From Companilactobacillus ginsenosidimutans (lineage in GTDB: Bacteria > Bacillota > Bacilli > Lactobacillales > Lactobacillaceae): a stretch of DNA of 64,000 bases. Of the stretch, positions 1 to 8,421 are shown piece by piece; within the stretch, counting starts at the first letter, position 1, and each line of letters begins with the position of its first letter. The DNA is taken from NCBI RefSeq assembly GCF_001050475.1, contig NZ_CP012034.1, positions 1,674,001-1,738,000 on the forward strand, given 5' to 3'. The notes beneath the pieces are model-generated. The model ran no database searches and was not told the DNA's origin. It saw only the letters and a program-made list of their open reading frames with translations. Made by a program: the position numbers and the translations under genes.

Positions 1-121
1 TCCAGGTTGGTGTTCCGTAGGTTTTCCCATCGCTGTAGAATGGCGAAATTCTCATATCATCAGCTGTAGAAAATTTTTTCAATTGCTCGGCACTCCATGA
101 TTTTTTACTAATTTCACTCAT
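1..121 (-). CDS. DUF2255 family protein, N-terminal fragment
   Basis: Only the first 40 codons are in the window; the gene runs off the left edge. The start is the ATG whose complement lies at 119-121, preceded by an AGGTGG ribosome binding site. The peptide begins MSEISKKSWSAEQLKKF and continues with a DDMRISPFY..GKTYGTPTW block, which matches what I know of the DUF2255 family (small proteins of unknown function, often near oxidoreductases). It lies 15 bases downstream of the SDR gene on the same strand, so the two are probably co-transcribed. The rest of the protein cannot be judged. Confidence 0.75.
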   Translation of the reverse strand, partial: MSEISKKSWSAEQLKKFSTADDMRISPFYSDGKTYGTPTW

Positions 122-136
122 AAAACCACCTCGTTT

Positions 137-880
137 CTACCAAGGCTGGTCTGTTGGTCCGACTGTGAACTCGTTGACGTTGGTATCTTCGGGTTGATCG
201 ATCGCAAATGCAACAACGTTTGCAATACGATCTGGTCCAATTTCATATTGATTATAAATTTGTTCCATACCCTTGGCTGATTCAGGATCAGTAATTGTAT
301 CCAACAACTCTGTCTTAATTGCGGCAGGATAAATTGTTGCAGTTCTGATATGTGAATTCTCTTGGGCGGATTCCATTCTGAGTACTTCCATCAAATCTTT
401 AACTGCCCACTTGGTTGCTCCATAAACAGCTCCACCTGGATATGCTTTCAATCCGGCAACTGAAGATGTGGCAATAACATGACCTGATTTTTGTTCTTTA
501 AATGTTGGCAAGATTGCGGCGATCCCGTTTAAAACACCTTTGATATTTACATCAACCATACGATTCCACTCATCAGTCTTCAAATCTGACAATGGTGAAT
601 TTGGCATTAGACCAGCGTTTAAGAACATAACATCGACTTTGCCAAAAGTTGTCTTAGCTATTTTTACTAATGATTCGTTATCATCTGGGTTAACAACATC
701 AGTTACTTGATAAATTGCTTCTCCACCATCCTGTTTAATCTTGTCAGCCAATTGTTGTAGCTTATCCTCACGACGGGCACCTAATACCAACTTTGCACCC
801 TTTTTAGCCAACAAAACTGCAGTTGCTGCACCGATACCACTTGAAGCCCCAGTAATAATTACCACTTTATCTTTAATCAT
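137..880 (-). CDS. SDR family NAD(P)-dependent oxidoreductase
   Basis: A 247-residue classical short-chain dehydrogenase/reductase, cytosolic, expected to oxidise or reduce an alcohol/carbonyl with NAD(P). The cofactor motif TGASSGIG is at residues 10-17, NAG at 88-90, the catalytic Ser near 140 and YGATK (Tyr153, Lys157) complete the active site. The ribosome binding site AGAGGAG precedes the ATG. It is divergent from the LysR regulator across about 114 bases and is a paralogue of the SDR at 1906-2652. The substrate cannot be read from sequence; regulation by the LysR neighbour is inferred from the divergent arrangement. Confidence 0.9.
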   Translation of the reverse strand: MIKDKVVIITGASSGIGAATAVLLAKKGAKLVLGARREDKLQQLADKIKQDGGEAIYQVTDVVNPDDNESLVKIAKTTFGKVDVMFLNAGLMPNSPLSDLKTDEWNRMVDVNIKGVLNGIAAILPTFKEQKSGHVIATSSVAGLKAYPGGAVYGATKWAVKDLMEVLRMESAQENSHIRTATIYPAAIKTELLDTITDPESAKGMEQIYNQYEIGPDRIANVVAFAIDQPEDTNVNEFTVGPTDQPW

Positions 881-994
881 ATTTAATTACTCCTCTAATA
901 TTTATCTACAAGAAATAGATTAAAGCTTGACGGTATATATGTAAAATGCTTATATTGAATCAAAGACTATACGTTTACGTTATAGGAGAAAATT
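881..994. promoter_or_regulatory. Divergent promoter region between SDR and LysR genes
   Basis: A 114-base AT-rich spacer between divergent genes. It holds the ribosome binding sites of both (AGAGGAG on minus, ATAGGAG on plus). LysR-type regulators usually bind a T-N11-A element in such a gap, but I could not single one out with confidence. Confidence 0.45.
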
Positions 995-1867
995 ATGGAA
1001 TTAAGAGTACTCAGATACTTTCAAGCTGTTGTTCGAGAGAAAAATATTAGTCGTGCTGCGGATCAACTTCACGTTTCTCAACCAGCTGTCTCACGTCAGC
1101 TAAGGAGTTTAGAAGAGGAATTAGGAACGACGTTGTTCGAACGTGGTAGTCGCAATATTGAACTCACTAGTAGTGGCGAATATTTCTCAAACCAAGTTGA
1201 TCAGATACTCTCTCTCACTGATAAAACCTTGAAAAATGTACAGAAGAATCAAGATATCACTGGTTCGATTGTAATTGGTGCAGCTGAAACTCGGATTTTC
1301 CTTAATGTCGCTCAAGCAATTAATAATTTGCGGACGACTTATCCTCATATTCAAACGAACATTATTAGCACTGATGCTAACGAGGTCAGACGTAGCTTAA
1401 AATCTGGTGTTTTTGATTTCGGTGTTGTAGTTGAGCCCACAAATAAGGACAACTATGACTTCTTAACTTTGCCTGGTGAAAGTCGTTGGGGATTGCTGGT
1501 GCCTAATATTTCTCCCTTGGCAAAACAAGAGCATCTTTCTCTTGAAGATTTAGAAGATGTAGATTTAATAATATCTCGTCAAACTGTGTCGACTGATTTG
1601 ATTGAGAGTTGGTACGGCAATAGCAAGCCAAAATTAAATATTGTGGCCACTTTTAGCCTAATATACAACGCTGCTCTGATGGTCTCTGCGGGTATCGGAT
1701 ACGCTTTGTGCCTTGATGGAATCATCAACACTAATCAATCCGATTTAACTTTCGTACCGTTATCACCAAGAAAAACATCAGGTGCCAGTCTAGTTTGGAG
1801 CAAAGGAACTCGTCTATCTCCTGCTGCAGAGGCATTCCTAAACCAATTAATAATCGACTTAAAATAA
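995..1867 (+). CDS. LysR family transcriptional regulator
   Basis: A 290-residue regulator of typical LysR length. The N-terminal winged helix-turn-helix covers roughly residues 1-60 (MELRVLRYFQAVV..AADQLHVSQPAVSRQLRSLE). The rest is a periplasmic-binding-protein-like effector domain. ATAGGAGAAAATT supplies the ribosome binding site. It sits divergent from one SDR and convergent with a second, so it probably controls one or both. The effector is unknown. Confidence 0.92.
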   Translation: MELRVLRYFQAVVREKNISRAADQLHVSQPAVSRQLRSLEEELGTTLFERGSRNIELTSSGEYFSNQVDQILSLTDKTLKNVQKNQDITGSIVIGAAETRIFLNVAQAINNLRTTYPHIQTNIISTDANEVRRSLKSGVFDFGVVVEPTNKDNYDFLTLPGESRWGLLVPNISPLAKQEHLSLEDLEDVDLIISRQTVSTDLIESWYGNSKPKLNIVATFSLIYNAALMVSAGIGYALCLDGIINTNQSDLTFVPLSPRKTSGASLVWSKGTRLSPAAEAFLNQLIIDLK

Positions 1868-1906
1868 AAAGTCATCATCTTCCCCGCGAAAAATGATGGC
1901 TTTTTC
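1866..1906. terminator. Bidirectional terminator between lysR and SDR
   Basis: An inverted repeat pairing GTCATCAT with ATGATGGC around a C/G-containing loop, with an A-run before and a T-run after. It serves the convergent LysR and SDR genes. Confidence 0.8.
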
Positions 1907-2652
1907 TATGCTTGTTGCTTTGATGGACGAATCAAGACTTCACTGATTGCTACATTTTCAGGTTGATCAATTGCGTAAACAACTGCATTGGCCACATCAT
2001 CTGCAGAAAGCGATAATCCACTTTTTTCTGGTGCCTCAAACAATGGTTTCAAACTATCCTGAATTTCTTTGTTGCCGACTGTGTTGACCAATTCGGTTCT
2101 AACGGCACCAGGCGAAACTATTGTCGAACGAATTCCGTTGGCATATTCCTCCTGACGCAAACCTTCCATAATAGCTCTAACGGCAAATTTTGTTCCGTTA
2201 TAAACTGCTGATGCAGGATAAACAACGTGTCCAGCAACTGAATCAGTACTAATAATTAGGCCATCATTTTGTTTCTGCATGATTGGTAAGACGGCTCCAA
2301 TACCATTTAGCACACCCATAATATTGATGTTTAGCATTGATTGCCACTTGTCATAATCACGATCAGCTAAATTGCCTTGAGGCATAATTCCAGCGTTGTT
2401 ATACAAGACATCAACTCTGCCATATTTATCCATAGCAAGTTTAATCAATCCAGCAACTTCGTCACGATCAGTAACATCAGTTACATGATAACTAGCGTTC
2501 TCTCCAATTTCGTCAACCAATGCCTTCAATTTTTCTTCACGTCTAGCACCCAACACAACTTTGGCACCTTTTGAAGCCAATTTCTTTGCTGTGGCTGCAC
2601 CAATACCACTTGATGCTCCAGCGATTACTACTACTTTATTTTCTACAGTCAT
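1906..2652 (-). CDS. SDR family oxidoreductase (paralogue)
   Basis: A 248-residue short-chain dehydrogenase/reductase. AGASSGIG lies at 11-18, NNAG at 85-88, Ser138, and Tyr151/Lys155 in the YxxxK motif. It closely resembles the SDR at 137-880 (both carry KVVLGARREEKL-type segments after the Rossmann loop), so the pair looks like an old duplication around the LysR gene. It is the last gene of a minus-strand run and ends at the shared bidirectional terminator. Substrate unknown. Confidence 0.9.
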   Translation of the reverse strand: MTVENKVVVIAGASSGIGAATAKKLASKGAKVVLGARREEKLKALVDEIGENASYHVTDVTDRDEVAGLIKLAMDKYGRVDVLYNNAGIMPQGNLADRDYDKWQSMLNINIMGVLNGIGAVLPIMQKQNDGLIISTDSVAGHVVYPASAVYNGTKFAVRAIMEGLRQEEYANGIRSTIVSPGAVRTELVNTVGNKEIQDSLKPLFEAPEKSGLSLSADDVANAVVYAIDQPENVAISEVLIRPSKQQA

Positions 2653-2679
2653 ATTTTTTCTCCTCTTATTTAACTCGAC

Positions 2680-3129
2680 TTATTCAGCCGTAATTACTAC
2701 TTTTTGATTCTTCTTTATGTTCTTAACCGTCTTCAAATCCTTCTTGGAATTGAAATGACCAATGATATGGATACCTTGGTAATAACTAACTTTTCCATAG
2801 TAAAAGACCAATCGTCTGTCGGGTGACCAGTATCCAATCGAACCCTTCTTGGCAGCTGATCCCTTCGGCATCCCATCGGTACTAAGCTTGAAATTCAAGT
2901 CGGCATTTTTCTCCGGCTCACCAGGAAAGTCTTTTACAGCAAGGGATAGTGGCAATTTCTTTTGAAGCGACTTCGCCGCAGAACTGTTATTAAGCGTCCC
3001 CTTAACGTGCTTCTTGCCTACCTGAATGTCAATCTGAGTTCCCTTAGCCTCGACAACCTGAGTGTTGCCCACGAATATTAAAATTACGAAAGTTACTACT
3101 GCCAGAATGTATAAATTATATTTCTTCAT
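2680..3129 (-). CDS. Secreted cyclophilin-like protein
   Basis: 149 residues. The N-terminus (MKKYNLYILAVVTFVILIFVGN..) is a signal peptide or single membrane segment. The remainder has the pattern of the bacterial cyclophilin-like fold family: an IDIQVGKKHVKGTLNNSSAA start, a LPLSLAVKDFPGEPEKN core, and a late GDIGYWSP..VFYYG..IIGHF segment. Family members lack demonstrated proline isomerase activity and the function is unknown. The stop lies three bases before the acetyltransferase start on the same strand, so the two are probably one operon. Confidence 0.7.
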   Translation of the reverse strand: MKKYNLYILAVVTFVILIFVGNTQVVEAKGTQIDIQVGKKHVKGTLNNSSAAKSLQKKLPLSLAVKDFPGEPEKNADLNFKLSTDGMPKGSAAKKGSIGYWSPDRRLVFYYGKVSYYQGIHIIGHFNSKKDLKTVKNIKKNQKVVITAE

Positions 3130-3132
3130 ACG

Positions 3133-3693
3133 TCAGTCCCTCACTTCTCTAATGACTCGCGCAGGATTCCCAACCGCAATCATATTATCCGGAATGTCCT
3201 TCGTAACAATCGAGCCAGCACCAACGATCGCGTTCTCGCCAATTGTGACACCAGGAAGCACCATCACGCCCGCTCCCAGCCAAGCACCATCCTTGATATG
3301 AACGGATTTCGGTCTCAAATCAGATCTGTGCTCAGGTTCTTCAGCATGATTGACCGAAATAATCGTCGTCCTAGGACCAATCAGAACGTTGTTACCAAGA
3401 TAAATTCCACCCAAGTCAACAAACGTACAGTCAATATTAATAAAATCATTTTCTCCAAGGAAAATATGTGGGCCAAAATCAGTATGAAATGGCGCATTAA
3501 TTTCGTTAGTTGAGGAGACAGACTGTTGTGTAATCTGACTAAACAAGTCCTGTCTCTGTTTCTTGGTCTGGTATGTATAGTTGAACTTCGTCAAAAGTTC
3601 CGCATTCTTCTCAACAATCCGTTTAATTTCCGGAAATTCTGAGCTATTAGTTTCAATATATTCATTATTTAAAGCTCGTTCGGTAATATCCAT
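3133..3693 (-). CDS. Sugar O-acetyltransferase (maltose/galactoside acetyltransferase type)
   Basis: 186 residues with an N-terminal helical Mac domain and a left-handed beta-helix made of hexapeptide repeats (GGIYLGNNVLIGPRTTI, GAGVMVLPGVTIGENAIVG). The catalytic His is in the SVNHAEEP segment. The enzyme transfers acetyl from acetyl-CoA to the 6-hydroxyl of sugars in the cytosol. The length fits LacA/Maa. It is followed on the same strand by the cyclophilin-like gene. The exact sugar acceptor is not determinable. Confidence 0.9.
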   Translation of the reverse strand: MDITERALNNEYIETNSSEFPEIKRIVEKNAELLTKFNYTYQTKKQRQDLFSQITQQSVSSTNEINAPFHTDFGPHIFLGENDFINIDCTFVDLGGIYLGNNVLIGPRTTIISVNHAEEPEHRSDLRPKSVHIKDGAWLGAGVMVLPGVTIGENAIVGAGSIVTKDIPDNMIAVGNPARVIREVRD

Positions 3694-3802
3694 CCGTCCG
3701 CCTCGCTTTCCTCTAAATCACTTTTCTAGATTAAAGCCTCAATGACGTTATGTCTAATACCTATGATTTATATTGTGATATGTTTATAGGTTATGCTAAA
3801 AG

Positions 3803-3896
3803 TGGAAGTATGTTTCCATTTTTGAGAGTTTTTCGTAAAATTGGAAACATACTTCCAAAAAATACAATTAAAAGGTAAAATGGAAATATACTTCCA
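3803..3896. promoter_or_regulatory. Three palindromic operators before the ATPase gene
   Basis: Three 16-base near-palindromes occur at 3803-3818 (TGGAAGTATGTTTCCA), 3842-3857 (TGGAAACATACTTCCA) and 3881-3896 (TGGAAATATACTTCCA). The first is the exact reverse complement of the second. Starts are spaced 39 bases apart each time, close to four helical turns, and the last ends 23 bases before the ATG at 3920. This looks like a cooperative repressor array, plausibly bound by the AbrB/MazE-like product two genes on, as in autoregulated toxin-antitoxin operons. Confidence 0.75.
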
Positions 3897-3919
3897 ATTG
3901 AAACAAGGAGGACTCACTT

Positions 3920-5122
3920 ATGATCAGAAGAGATCAATATTTACAAAAACTGATTGAATTCAAAGATTCCGAGAATATCAAGGTCATAACCGGAGTTCGC
4001 CGTTCAGGAAAATCGGTCCTGCTCAGTCTCTATCGTGATTACCTATTGTCGGATGGTATCGATGAGCAAGATATTATTTATTTAAACTTTGAATCATTTG
4101 AGTTATTAAACATTAGAACTGACACTCAACTGATAGAAAAACTACAACCGTTGCTTAGAAAAGACAGGCATCAGTACTTGATGTTCGATGAAATACAAAT
4201 GGTTGACGGCTGGCAACGTGTTATTAATGGAATCCGAGTTAGCTATGATTGTGATATCGTAATCACTGGATCCAATGCAAAAATGCTTTCCGGAGAATTG
4301 GCAACATTATTAAGTGGAAGATATGTAGAAATACCTATCTATCCGTTCTCGTTTAAAGAATTTCTGACGGCAAAAAATATTGATTCTGAGTCACGTTTGG
4401 TTGATTCTGCATTCGATGAATATGAACAATACGGAGGATTCCCATCAGTTGTTTTAGCAGAAAAAAATATCAAAGACTCCATACTATCAGGAATCTTTGA
4501 CACTATTATTTTAAATGATATTTCTATGCGTTCTGGGATTAGAGACACCGATATCCTACGAGCATTAGTCGGATTTCTTTCTGATAATATTGGTCAATTA
4601 GTAAATCCGTCTCGAATTGCTAACACTATAACTAGTGAAGGATTAACAACAACTAACCACACCATCAGTTCCTACCTACAATTGCTTGAAGATGCATTTT
4701 TATTCTACAGAGGACGTCAATATGACTTACGTGGAAGAAAATATCTTCAGACATCCGGAAAGTATTTTACAGTAGACCCCGGATTGCGCCGTAACGCAAT
4801 TGGACGAAGACCAGGAAACTATGCAGGACAATTGGAAAACATTGTTTACATGGAGCTTATTAGACGTGGTTATTCAGTTGATATTGGTAAAATGGAAACT
4901 AAAGAAATCGATTTTGTCGCTAGAAAAATTGATGAAATACAGTATATTCAAGTTGCCTACGACATCCCTGAAAACTCTCATGAGACCGATAATTTGCTTA
5001 ACATAAAAGACAATTATAAGAAGTCATTAATTACTCAACGTTATAATAATAGTGTTAAAGAAATTGATGGTATTCCAGTTGTTAACATTGTTGATTGGTT
5101 ACTTGAAACTAATATTGATTAA
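3920..5122 (+). CDS. ATP-binding protein (AAA_14 / DUF4143)
   Basis: 400 residues. The N-terminal AAA domain has the Walker A GVRRSGKS at about residues 25-32, followed by LMFDEIQMV as Walker B. The C-terminal half matches DUF4143, a restriction-endonuclease-like region with the KEIDFVARK segment near the end. The family is widespread and poorly understood; some members pair with antitoxin-like proteins. GGAGGACTCACTT precedes the start. The gene is preceded by a triple operator and followed after 46 bases by a small AbrB/MazE-like gene, which suggests a regulated two-gene module. Confidence 0.88.
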   Translation: MIRRDQYLQKLIEFKDSENIKVITGVRRSGKSVLLSLYRDYLLSDGIDEQDIIYLNFESFELLNIRTDTQLIEKLQPLLRKDRHQYLMFDEIQMVDGWQRVINGIRVSYDCDIVITGSNAKMLSGELATLLSGRYVEIPIYPFSFKEFLTAKNIDSESRLVDSAFDEYEQYGGFPSVVLAEKNIKDSILSGIFDTIILNDISMRSGIRDTDILRALVGFLSDNIGQLVNPSRIANTITSEGLTTTNHTISSYLQLLEDAFLFYRGRQYDLRGRKYLQTSGKYFTVDPGLRRNAIGRRPGNYAGQLENIVYMELIRRGYSVDIGKMETKEIDFVARKIDEIQYIQVAYDIPENSHETDNLLNIKDNYKKSLITQRYNNSVKEIDGIPVVNIVDWLLETNID

Positions 5123-5168
5123 CGCACAAGTTACGTATATAGTTGCCATATCAAATGGAGGTAACAAG

Positions 5169-5408
5169 ATGACAGTAAAGATAATCAAGCATGGAACTTC
5201 ACTATTGATGCCTGTACCTTCTGATTTCAGGATTCAAGAAAACGCTGAATATGAACCTCGAATTGAGTCAAATGGGGCATTAACTTTTGTTCCGGTACGG
5301 ACAAATATTTATGAAGAGAATAAAAATTATGATTTCAGATCAGCTATGAAAAAAATGGGTATCCCTGACAATGGATATCCAGTAGAAAAAGAACAGATTT
5401 TATTTTAA
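5169..5408 (+). CDS. AbrB/MazE-like antitoxin-type protein
   Basis: 79 residues starting at the ATG at 5169 after ATGGAGGTAACAAG; an open frame extends further upstream but without a comparable ribosome binding site. The N-terminus MTVKIIKHGTSLLMPVP resembles the swapped-hairpin DNA-binding fold of MazE/AbrB proteins, and the C-terminal part (YDFRSAMKKMGIPDNGYP) would be the partner-binding tail. I infer that it binds the triple palindrome before the ATPase gene. The function as an antitoxin is not proven by sequence. Confidence 0.65.
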   Translation: MTVKIIKHGTSLLMPVPSDFRIQENAEYEPRIESNGALTFVPVRTNIYEENKNYDFRSAMKKMGIPDNGYPVEKEQILF

Positions 5409-5538
5409 TGGAACGTCTGTGTAGAAACACACAGACATAAGTTGCTCTATGCACCCTTTATTTTTGTTCTGACTGCTGCTTTCTTTTTAATGGAACGTCT
5501 GTGTGCTTCTCACACAGACATAAGTTGCTCTATGCACC
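5406..5538 (+). repeat. Imperfect tandem duplication of a hairpin unit
   Basis: Two copies of a roughly 50-base unit run from 5406 to 5455 and from 5488 to 5538. Each begins TAATGGAACGTCTGTGT, contains a GTCTGTGT/ACACAGAC hairpin and ends GTTGCTCTATGCACC. The loop differs between copies (AGAAA against GCTTCT) while the stem is kept. The stop codon of the upstream gene is inside copy 1. Confidence 0.7.
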
Positions 5539-5600
5539 GAAGGTGCTTAGAGCAACTAAAAAAATACACCGATGCCAATGCATGCGGTGTATTTATTTTG
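5523..5600 (+). terminator. Two consecutive hairpins after the ATPase operon
   Basis: GTTGCTCTATGCACC pairs with GGTGCTTAGAGCAAC (5524-5556) and is followed by an A-run. A second stem then pairs AATACACCG with CGGTGTATT (5563-5594) ahead of a T-rich stretch. Together they probably terminate the ATPase/AbrB-like transcript. Confidence 0.65.
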
Positions 5601-5761
5601 GCCTGAAAGATTTCTCAATCAAGCATACTTGTCTATATAGGGGATTATATATATTCGTTATTTAGGGGATTAAATATTATCTTATAGGGGGGAGATAAGT
5701 ATTTAATTATTTAGGGATTATCTATATTTAGTAAGTTGTGTAAGTAATCTATGAAAATCGG
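5601..5761. other. AT-rich intergenic stretch with direct repeats
   Basis: No gene is visible. Short direct repeats of the form TATAGGGGATTAT / TTTAGGGGATTA / TTTAGGGATTAT occur three or four times between about 5635 and 5725. Their role is unknown. Confidence 0.4.
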
Positions 5762-5855
5762 AACGTATGAGCCTATGGCTCATGCGCAACATTTTTTTTG
5801 TTGGCAATGCCAACGAACCACTTCGGAAGTCAATTTTCGAAGTCTCGTTCCATCC
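5762..5855 (+). repeat. Structured repeat, third (core-only) copy
   Basis: Contains AACGTA, a hairpin TGAGCC/GGCTCA, TGCGCAACA, a T-run and a TTGGCAATGCCAA hairpin in that order. The same order (AACGTA, CGAGC/GCTCG hairpin, TGCGCAACA, TTGGC..GCCAA hairpin) occurs on the minus strand inside the repeat at 9680-9960. The outer long stem of that element is missing here. Confidence 0.6.
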
Positions 5856-6039
5856 GGTCACCTCTTTGTTTTTGACTATGTATAAAGAATAACGTTCAAT
5901 TATGAATAATTGATTGTCTATGTGAGAACAAAGATTAAATTAATTGTGAATAATTTATGACCAATTCGAATACTTATGACATGCGTTATTAATTACGTTG
6001 TTTTATAATGAAGTCAAATGACATTGAGGGGGCAACATT

Positions 6040-6552
6040 ATGAGATTGAACAAGAGGCAAAAAACTGATTTAAAAGCTGCTGTTATCGCAGGTACAGCTG
6101 CCGGAATTTTTTCTGGATTAGTTAAATTAGGTTGGGAAAATATTTTACCACCACGTACTGCAGAACGTGATTCAACCAATCCTCCACAGAAACTATTGCA
6201 ACAATTCGGTATTCCTGAAAAAATTACACATGCTACATATACTTATTCAGACCACAAATTACCTTGGGTTAGTTATTTAATGCATTTCGGATTCTCAACT
6301 TCATTTGCAATTCTATATGAAGTTTTAACACAAAACAGACGTTACCTTCGAGTTGGATCAGGTGCCATCTTTGGTTTAGCCATCTGGGTTGCCTTCCACA
6401 TTGGAATTATGCCAATGATGAAGACTGTTCCTTCAGCCAGCGACCAACCAACTGAGGAGCACCTTTCAGAAGCATTGGGTCACATTGCTTGGATGTGGAC
6501 TAATGATATCGTAGGTCGTGAAATCTATCGTCGTTTAACAGAGAAGAAATAG
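6040..6552 (+). CDS. YagU family (DUF1440) membrane protein
   Basis: 170 residues, start after GAGGGGGCAACATT. Hydrophobic segments at about 14-30, 80-98 and 107-125, together with the internal pattern LVKLGWENILPPR and the C-terminal EALGHIAWMWTNDIV, match the YagU/DUF1440 inner-membrane family (linked to acid resistance in E. coli). It precedes the transporter gene by three bases, so the two are translated from one transcript. Confidence 0.8.
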   Translation: MRLNKRQKTDLKAAVIAGTAAGIFSGLVKLGWENILPPRTAERDSTNPPQKLLQQFGIPEKITHATYTYSDHKLPWVSYLMHFGFSTSFAILYEVLTQNRRYLRVGSGAIFGLAIWVAFHIGIMPMMKTVPSASDQPTEEHLSEALGHIAWMWTNDIVGREIYRRLTEKK

Positions 6553-6555
6553 CCG

Positions 6556-7881
6556 ATGAGTAAGTGGCGAACTTCTCTAACTGAGCGTATCAGTTATGGA
6601 TTGAGCGATGCCGCAGATAATCTAGTTTTCCAAATGATGACTACTTATCTGCTGTTTTTCTATACAGATGTCTTTGGATTAACAGCCAGCGAAGTGGCAA
6701 TTTTATTCGTAGTTGCCAGAACCGCTGATGTTTTTGAAAGTTTGATTATCGGTATCATGATTGATCACACTAAATCACGTTGGGGAAAAAGTCGACCATT
6801 CTTCTTATGGTATGCCTTCCCATACGTGATATTTGCTGTGTTAACATTCGTGACACCAACCATCTTTCCACACGCAGGAAAATTAGTTTGGGCGTACATC
6901 ACCTACCTTGGACTTGGATTTTTCTACACAGCCGTCAATTTGCCAATCACATCAATCCTACCAACCATGACCGACAACGAACAGGAAACAACTTTACTCG
7001 GTGTCATCAGACAATTCTTCGGTTCATCTGTACAAATTATCGTCGCCGTCTTCACCCTTCCATTAGTTGAATTATTTGGAAAAGGCGATCAACAAAAAGG
7101 CTTCTTAGGGACAATTATTCTTTTTGGAATAATCTCCTTGGCTTTAATTTTAAATACATTCTTCCACGTCAGAGAACGTTTCACCGACAAAACAATCAGT
7201 CATCAACCACTCAAAAACGTCTGGAACATGCTAAAACAGAATAGACCCTGGATTGTAATTTCGATTGTCATTTTCTTGTATTGGTTAACGACCTCAATCA
7301 AAAATCAGACGACCGTCTACTATTTCAAATATGTAATGAAAAATGAAAACTTAGTTTCAATCGCCAATGGATTCACCTTCACCGCCCTAATCGGAGTGGT
7401 GGCAATTTATTTTGTTTCCGCAAAATTGGGCAAAAAGAATACCATGTTAATCGGTATCGTGACCGGATTCATTGGACAAGCCATCATTTCAGTCGCAACC
7501 TACACTCAGAATTTACCAGTAATTTTCACCGGAATCTTCATCAACTCAATCGGTAATGGATTTATCATTGGACTAGTTTCAATCATGATTGCCGACACGA
7601 TTAGATACGGAACTTCAATGGGAATTCAAGCCGAAGGAGTCCTCGCTTCGACAGATGACTTCGGAGTTAACCTAGGACTAGGTCTCGGTGGTTTGATCAC
7701 CGCTGAGTCGTTAAGTGTCGCAGGTTACTCTTCCAATAAAGTCCAAACCGCAGGTGCCATCTCAGCAATTAATCTTAATTATGCTTTGATACCATTGGCA
7801 TTGTATGTTGTTATGTTCTTGATTTTGTTAGGTTATAACGAAACAAAGATTAACGACGCAATTCGTGAGAACACGAAGTAA
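6556..7881 (+). CDS. MFS transporter, GPH (glycoside-pentoside-hexuronide):cation symporter type
   Basis: 441 residues with about twelve membrane segments. The N-terminus (SYGLSDAADNLVFQMMTTYLLFFYTDVFGL) and GIMIDHTKSRWGKSRPFFLWYA are typical of the GPH/MelB family, where the Asp near the membrane face helps bind cation and sugar. It has no C-terminal EIIA-like extension, unlike LacS. Co-transcribed with the YagU-like gene. The sugar cannot be predicted. Confidence 0.85.
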   Translation: MSKWRTSLTERISYGLSDAADNLVFQMMTTYLLFFYTDVFGLTASEVAILFVVARTADVFESLIIGIMIDHTKSRWGKSRPFFLWYAFPYVIFAVLTFVTPTIFPHAGKLVWAYITYLGLGFFYTAVNLPITSILPTMTDNEQETTLLGVIRQFFGSSVQIIVAVFTLPLVELFGKGDQQKGFLGTIILFGIISLALILNTFFHVRERFTDKTISHQPLKNVWNMLKQNRPWIVISIVIFLYWLTTSIKNQTTVYYFKYVMKNENLVSIANGFTFTALIGVVAIYFVSAKLGKKNTMLIGIVTGFIGQAIISVATYTQNLPVIFTGIFINSIGNGFIIGLVSIMIADTIRYGTSMGIQAEGVLASTDDFGVNLGLGLGGLITAESLSVAGYSSNKVQTAGAISAINLNYALIPLALYVVMFLILLGYNETKINDAIRENTK

Positions 7882-7894
7882 ATTTGATAACGAA

Positions 7895-7951
7895 AATAAA
7901 ATACTATATTGTTTAAGGAATTTTTCCTACAGCAATATAGTATTTTTTTGG
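7895..7951 (+). terminator. Terminator after the transporter gene
   Basis: AAATACTATATTG pairs with CAATATAGTATTT around a loop and is followed by a run of T. Confidence 0.85.
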
Positions 7952-8003
7952 TCTTATAAGTCTATACTTAACTTTAAACACTAGTTATATAGGAGGATTT
8001 ATT

Positions 8004-8213
8004 ATGGTTACAAAGTCATTTAACAATAATGTTCCAATTCGTATTTCTATTGATACAAATGAAAAACGCAATCTTGTACAGATATTGAAAAATTTGAATA
8101 TAACTCCCAGTGAGGCCGTTACTCAACTTTTCCAACAAATTATTACTACTGGTTCTTATCCAGTTGATTTGAAATTGACTGAAAAAGAAATAGCCTCTCT
8201 AAAGTCCCATTAA
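8004..8213 (+). CDS. RelB/DinJ-like orphan antitoxin
   Basis: 69 residues after an AGGAGGATTTATT ribosome binding site. The pattern VPIRISIDTNEKRNLVQILKNLNITPSEAVTQLFQQI is a ribbon-helix-helix DNA-binding segment as in RelB/DinJ antitoxins. No toxin reading frame follows before 8422, so it is an orphan. Antitoxin function is inferred from the family. Confidence 0.7.
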   Translation: MVTKSFNNNVPIRISIDTNEKRNLVQILKNLNITPSEAVTQLFQQIITTGSYPVDLKLTEKEIASLKSH

Positions 8214-8234
8214 TTAATTGTTTCAGAATAGACC

Positions 8235-8292
8235 TGTGGAAAACAATACTGAGAAAAAAGTTATACCCATCAATGTTAATAAGTTATCCACA
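8235..8292. promoter_or_regulatory. Pair of DnaA-box-like sites
   Basis: TTATCCACA (8284-8292) is a perfect DnaA box. The reverse complement of TGTGGAAAA (8235-8243) gives TTTTCCACA, a common variant. TTATACCCA at 8261 is a weaker third match. They lie in a gene-free gap of about 200 bases upstream of the aldo/keto reductase. Confidence 0.4.
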
Positions 8293-8421
8293 CCAGGCGG
8301 CTCAGTCCACTGTCTTACTTGGAAGTTCCTGACACATTCAAATACTGATTAACTATTACCAGTAACATTCAGAAGGTATAAACTTGAACTATAAGTATAT
8401 TTATCAAGGGGAATAAATTGT

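Noticed and set aside
5635..5725. Iteron-like replication origin
   Set aside because: The GGGGATTAT-type repeats are irregular in spacing and no replication initiator gene is nearby.
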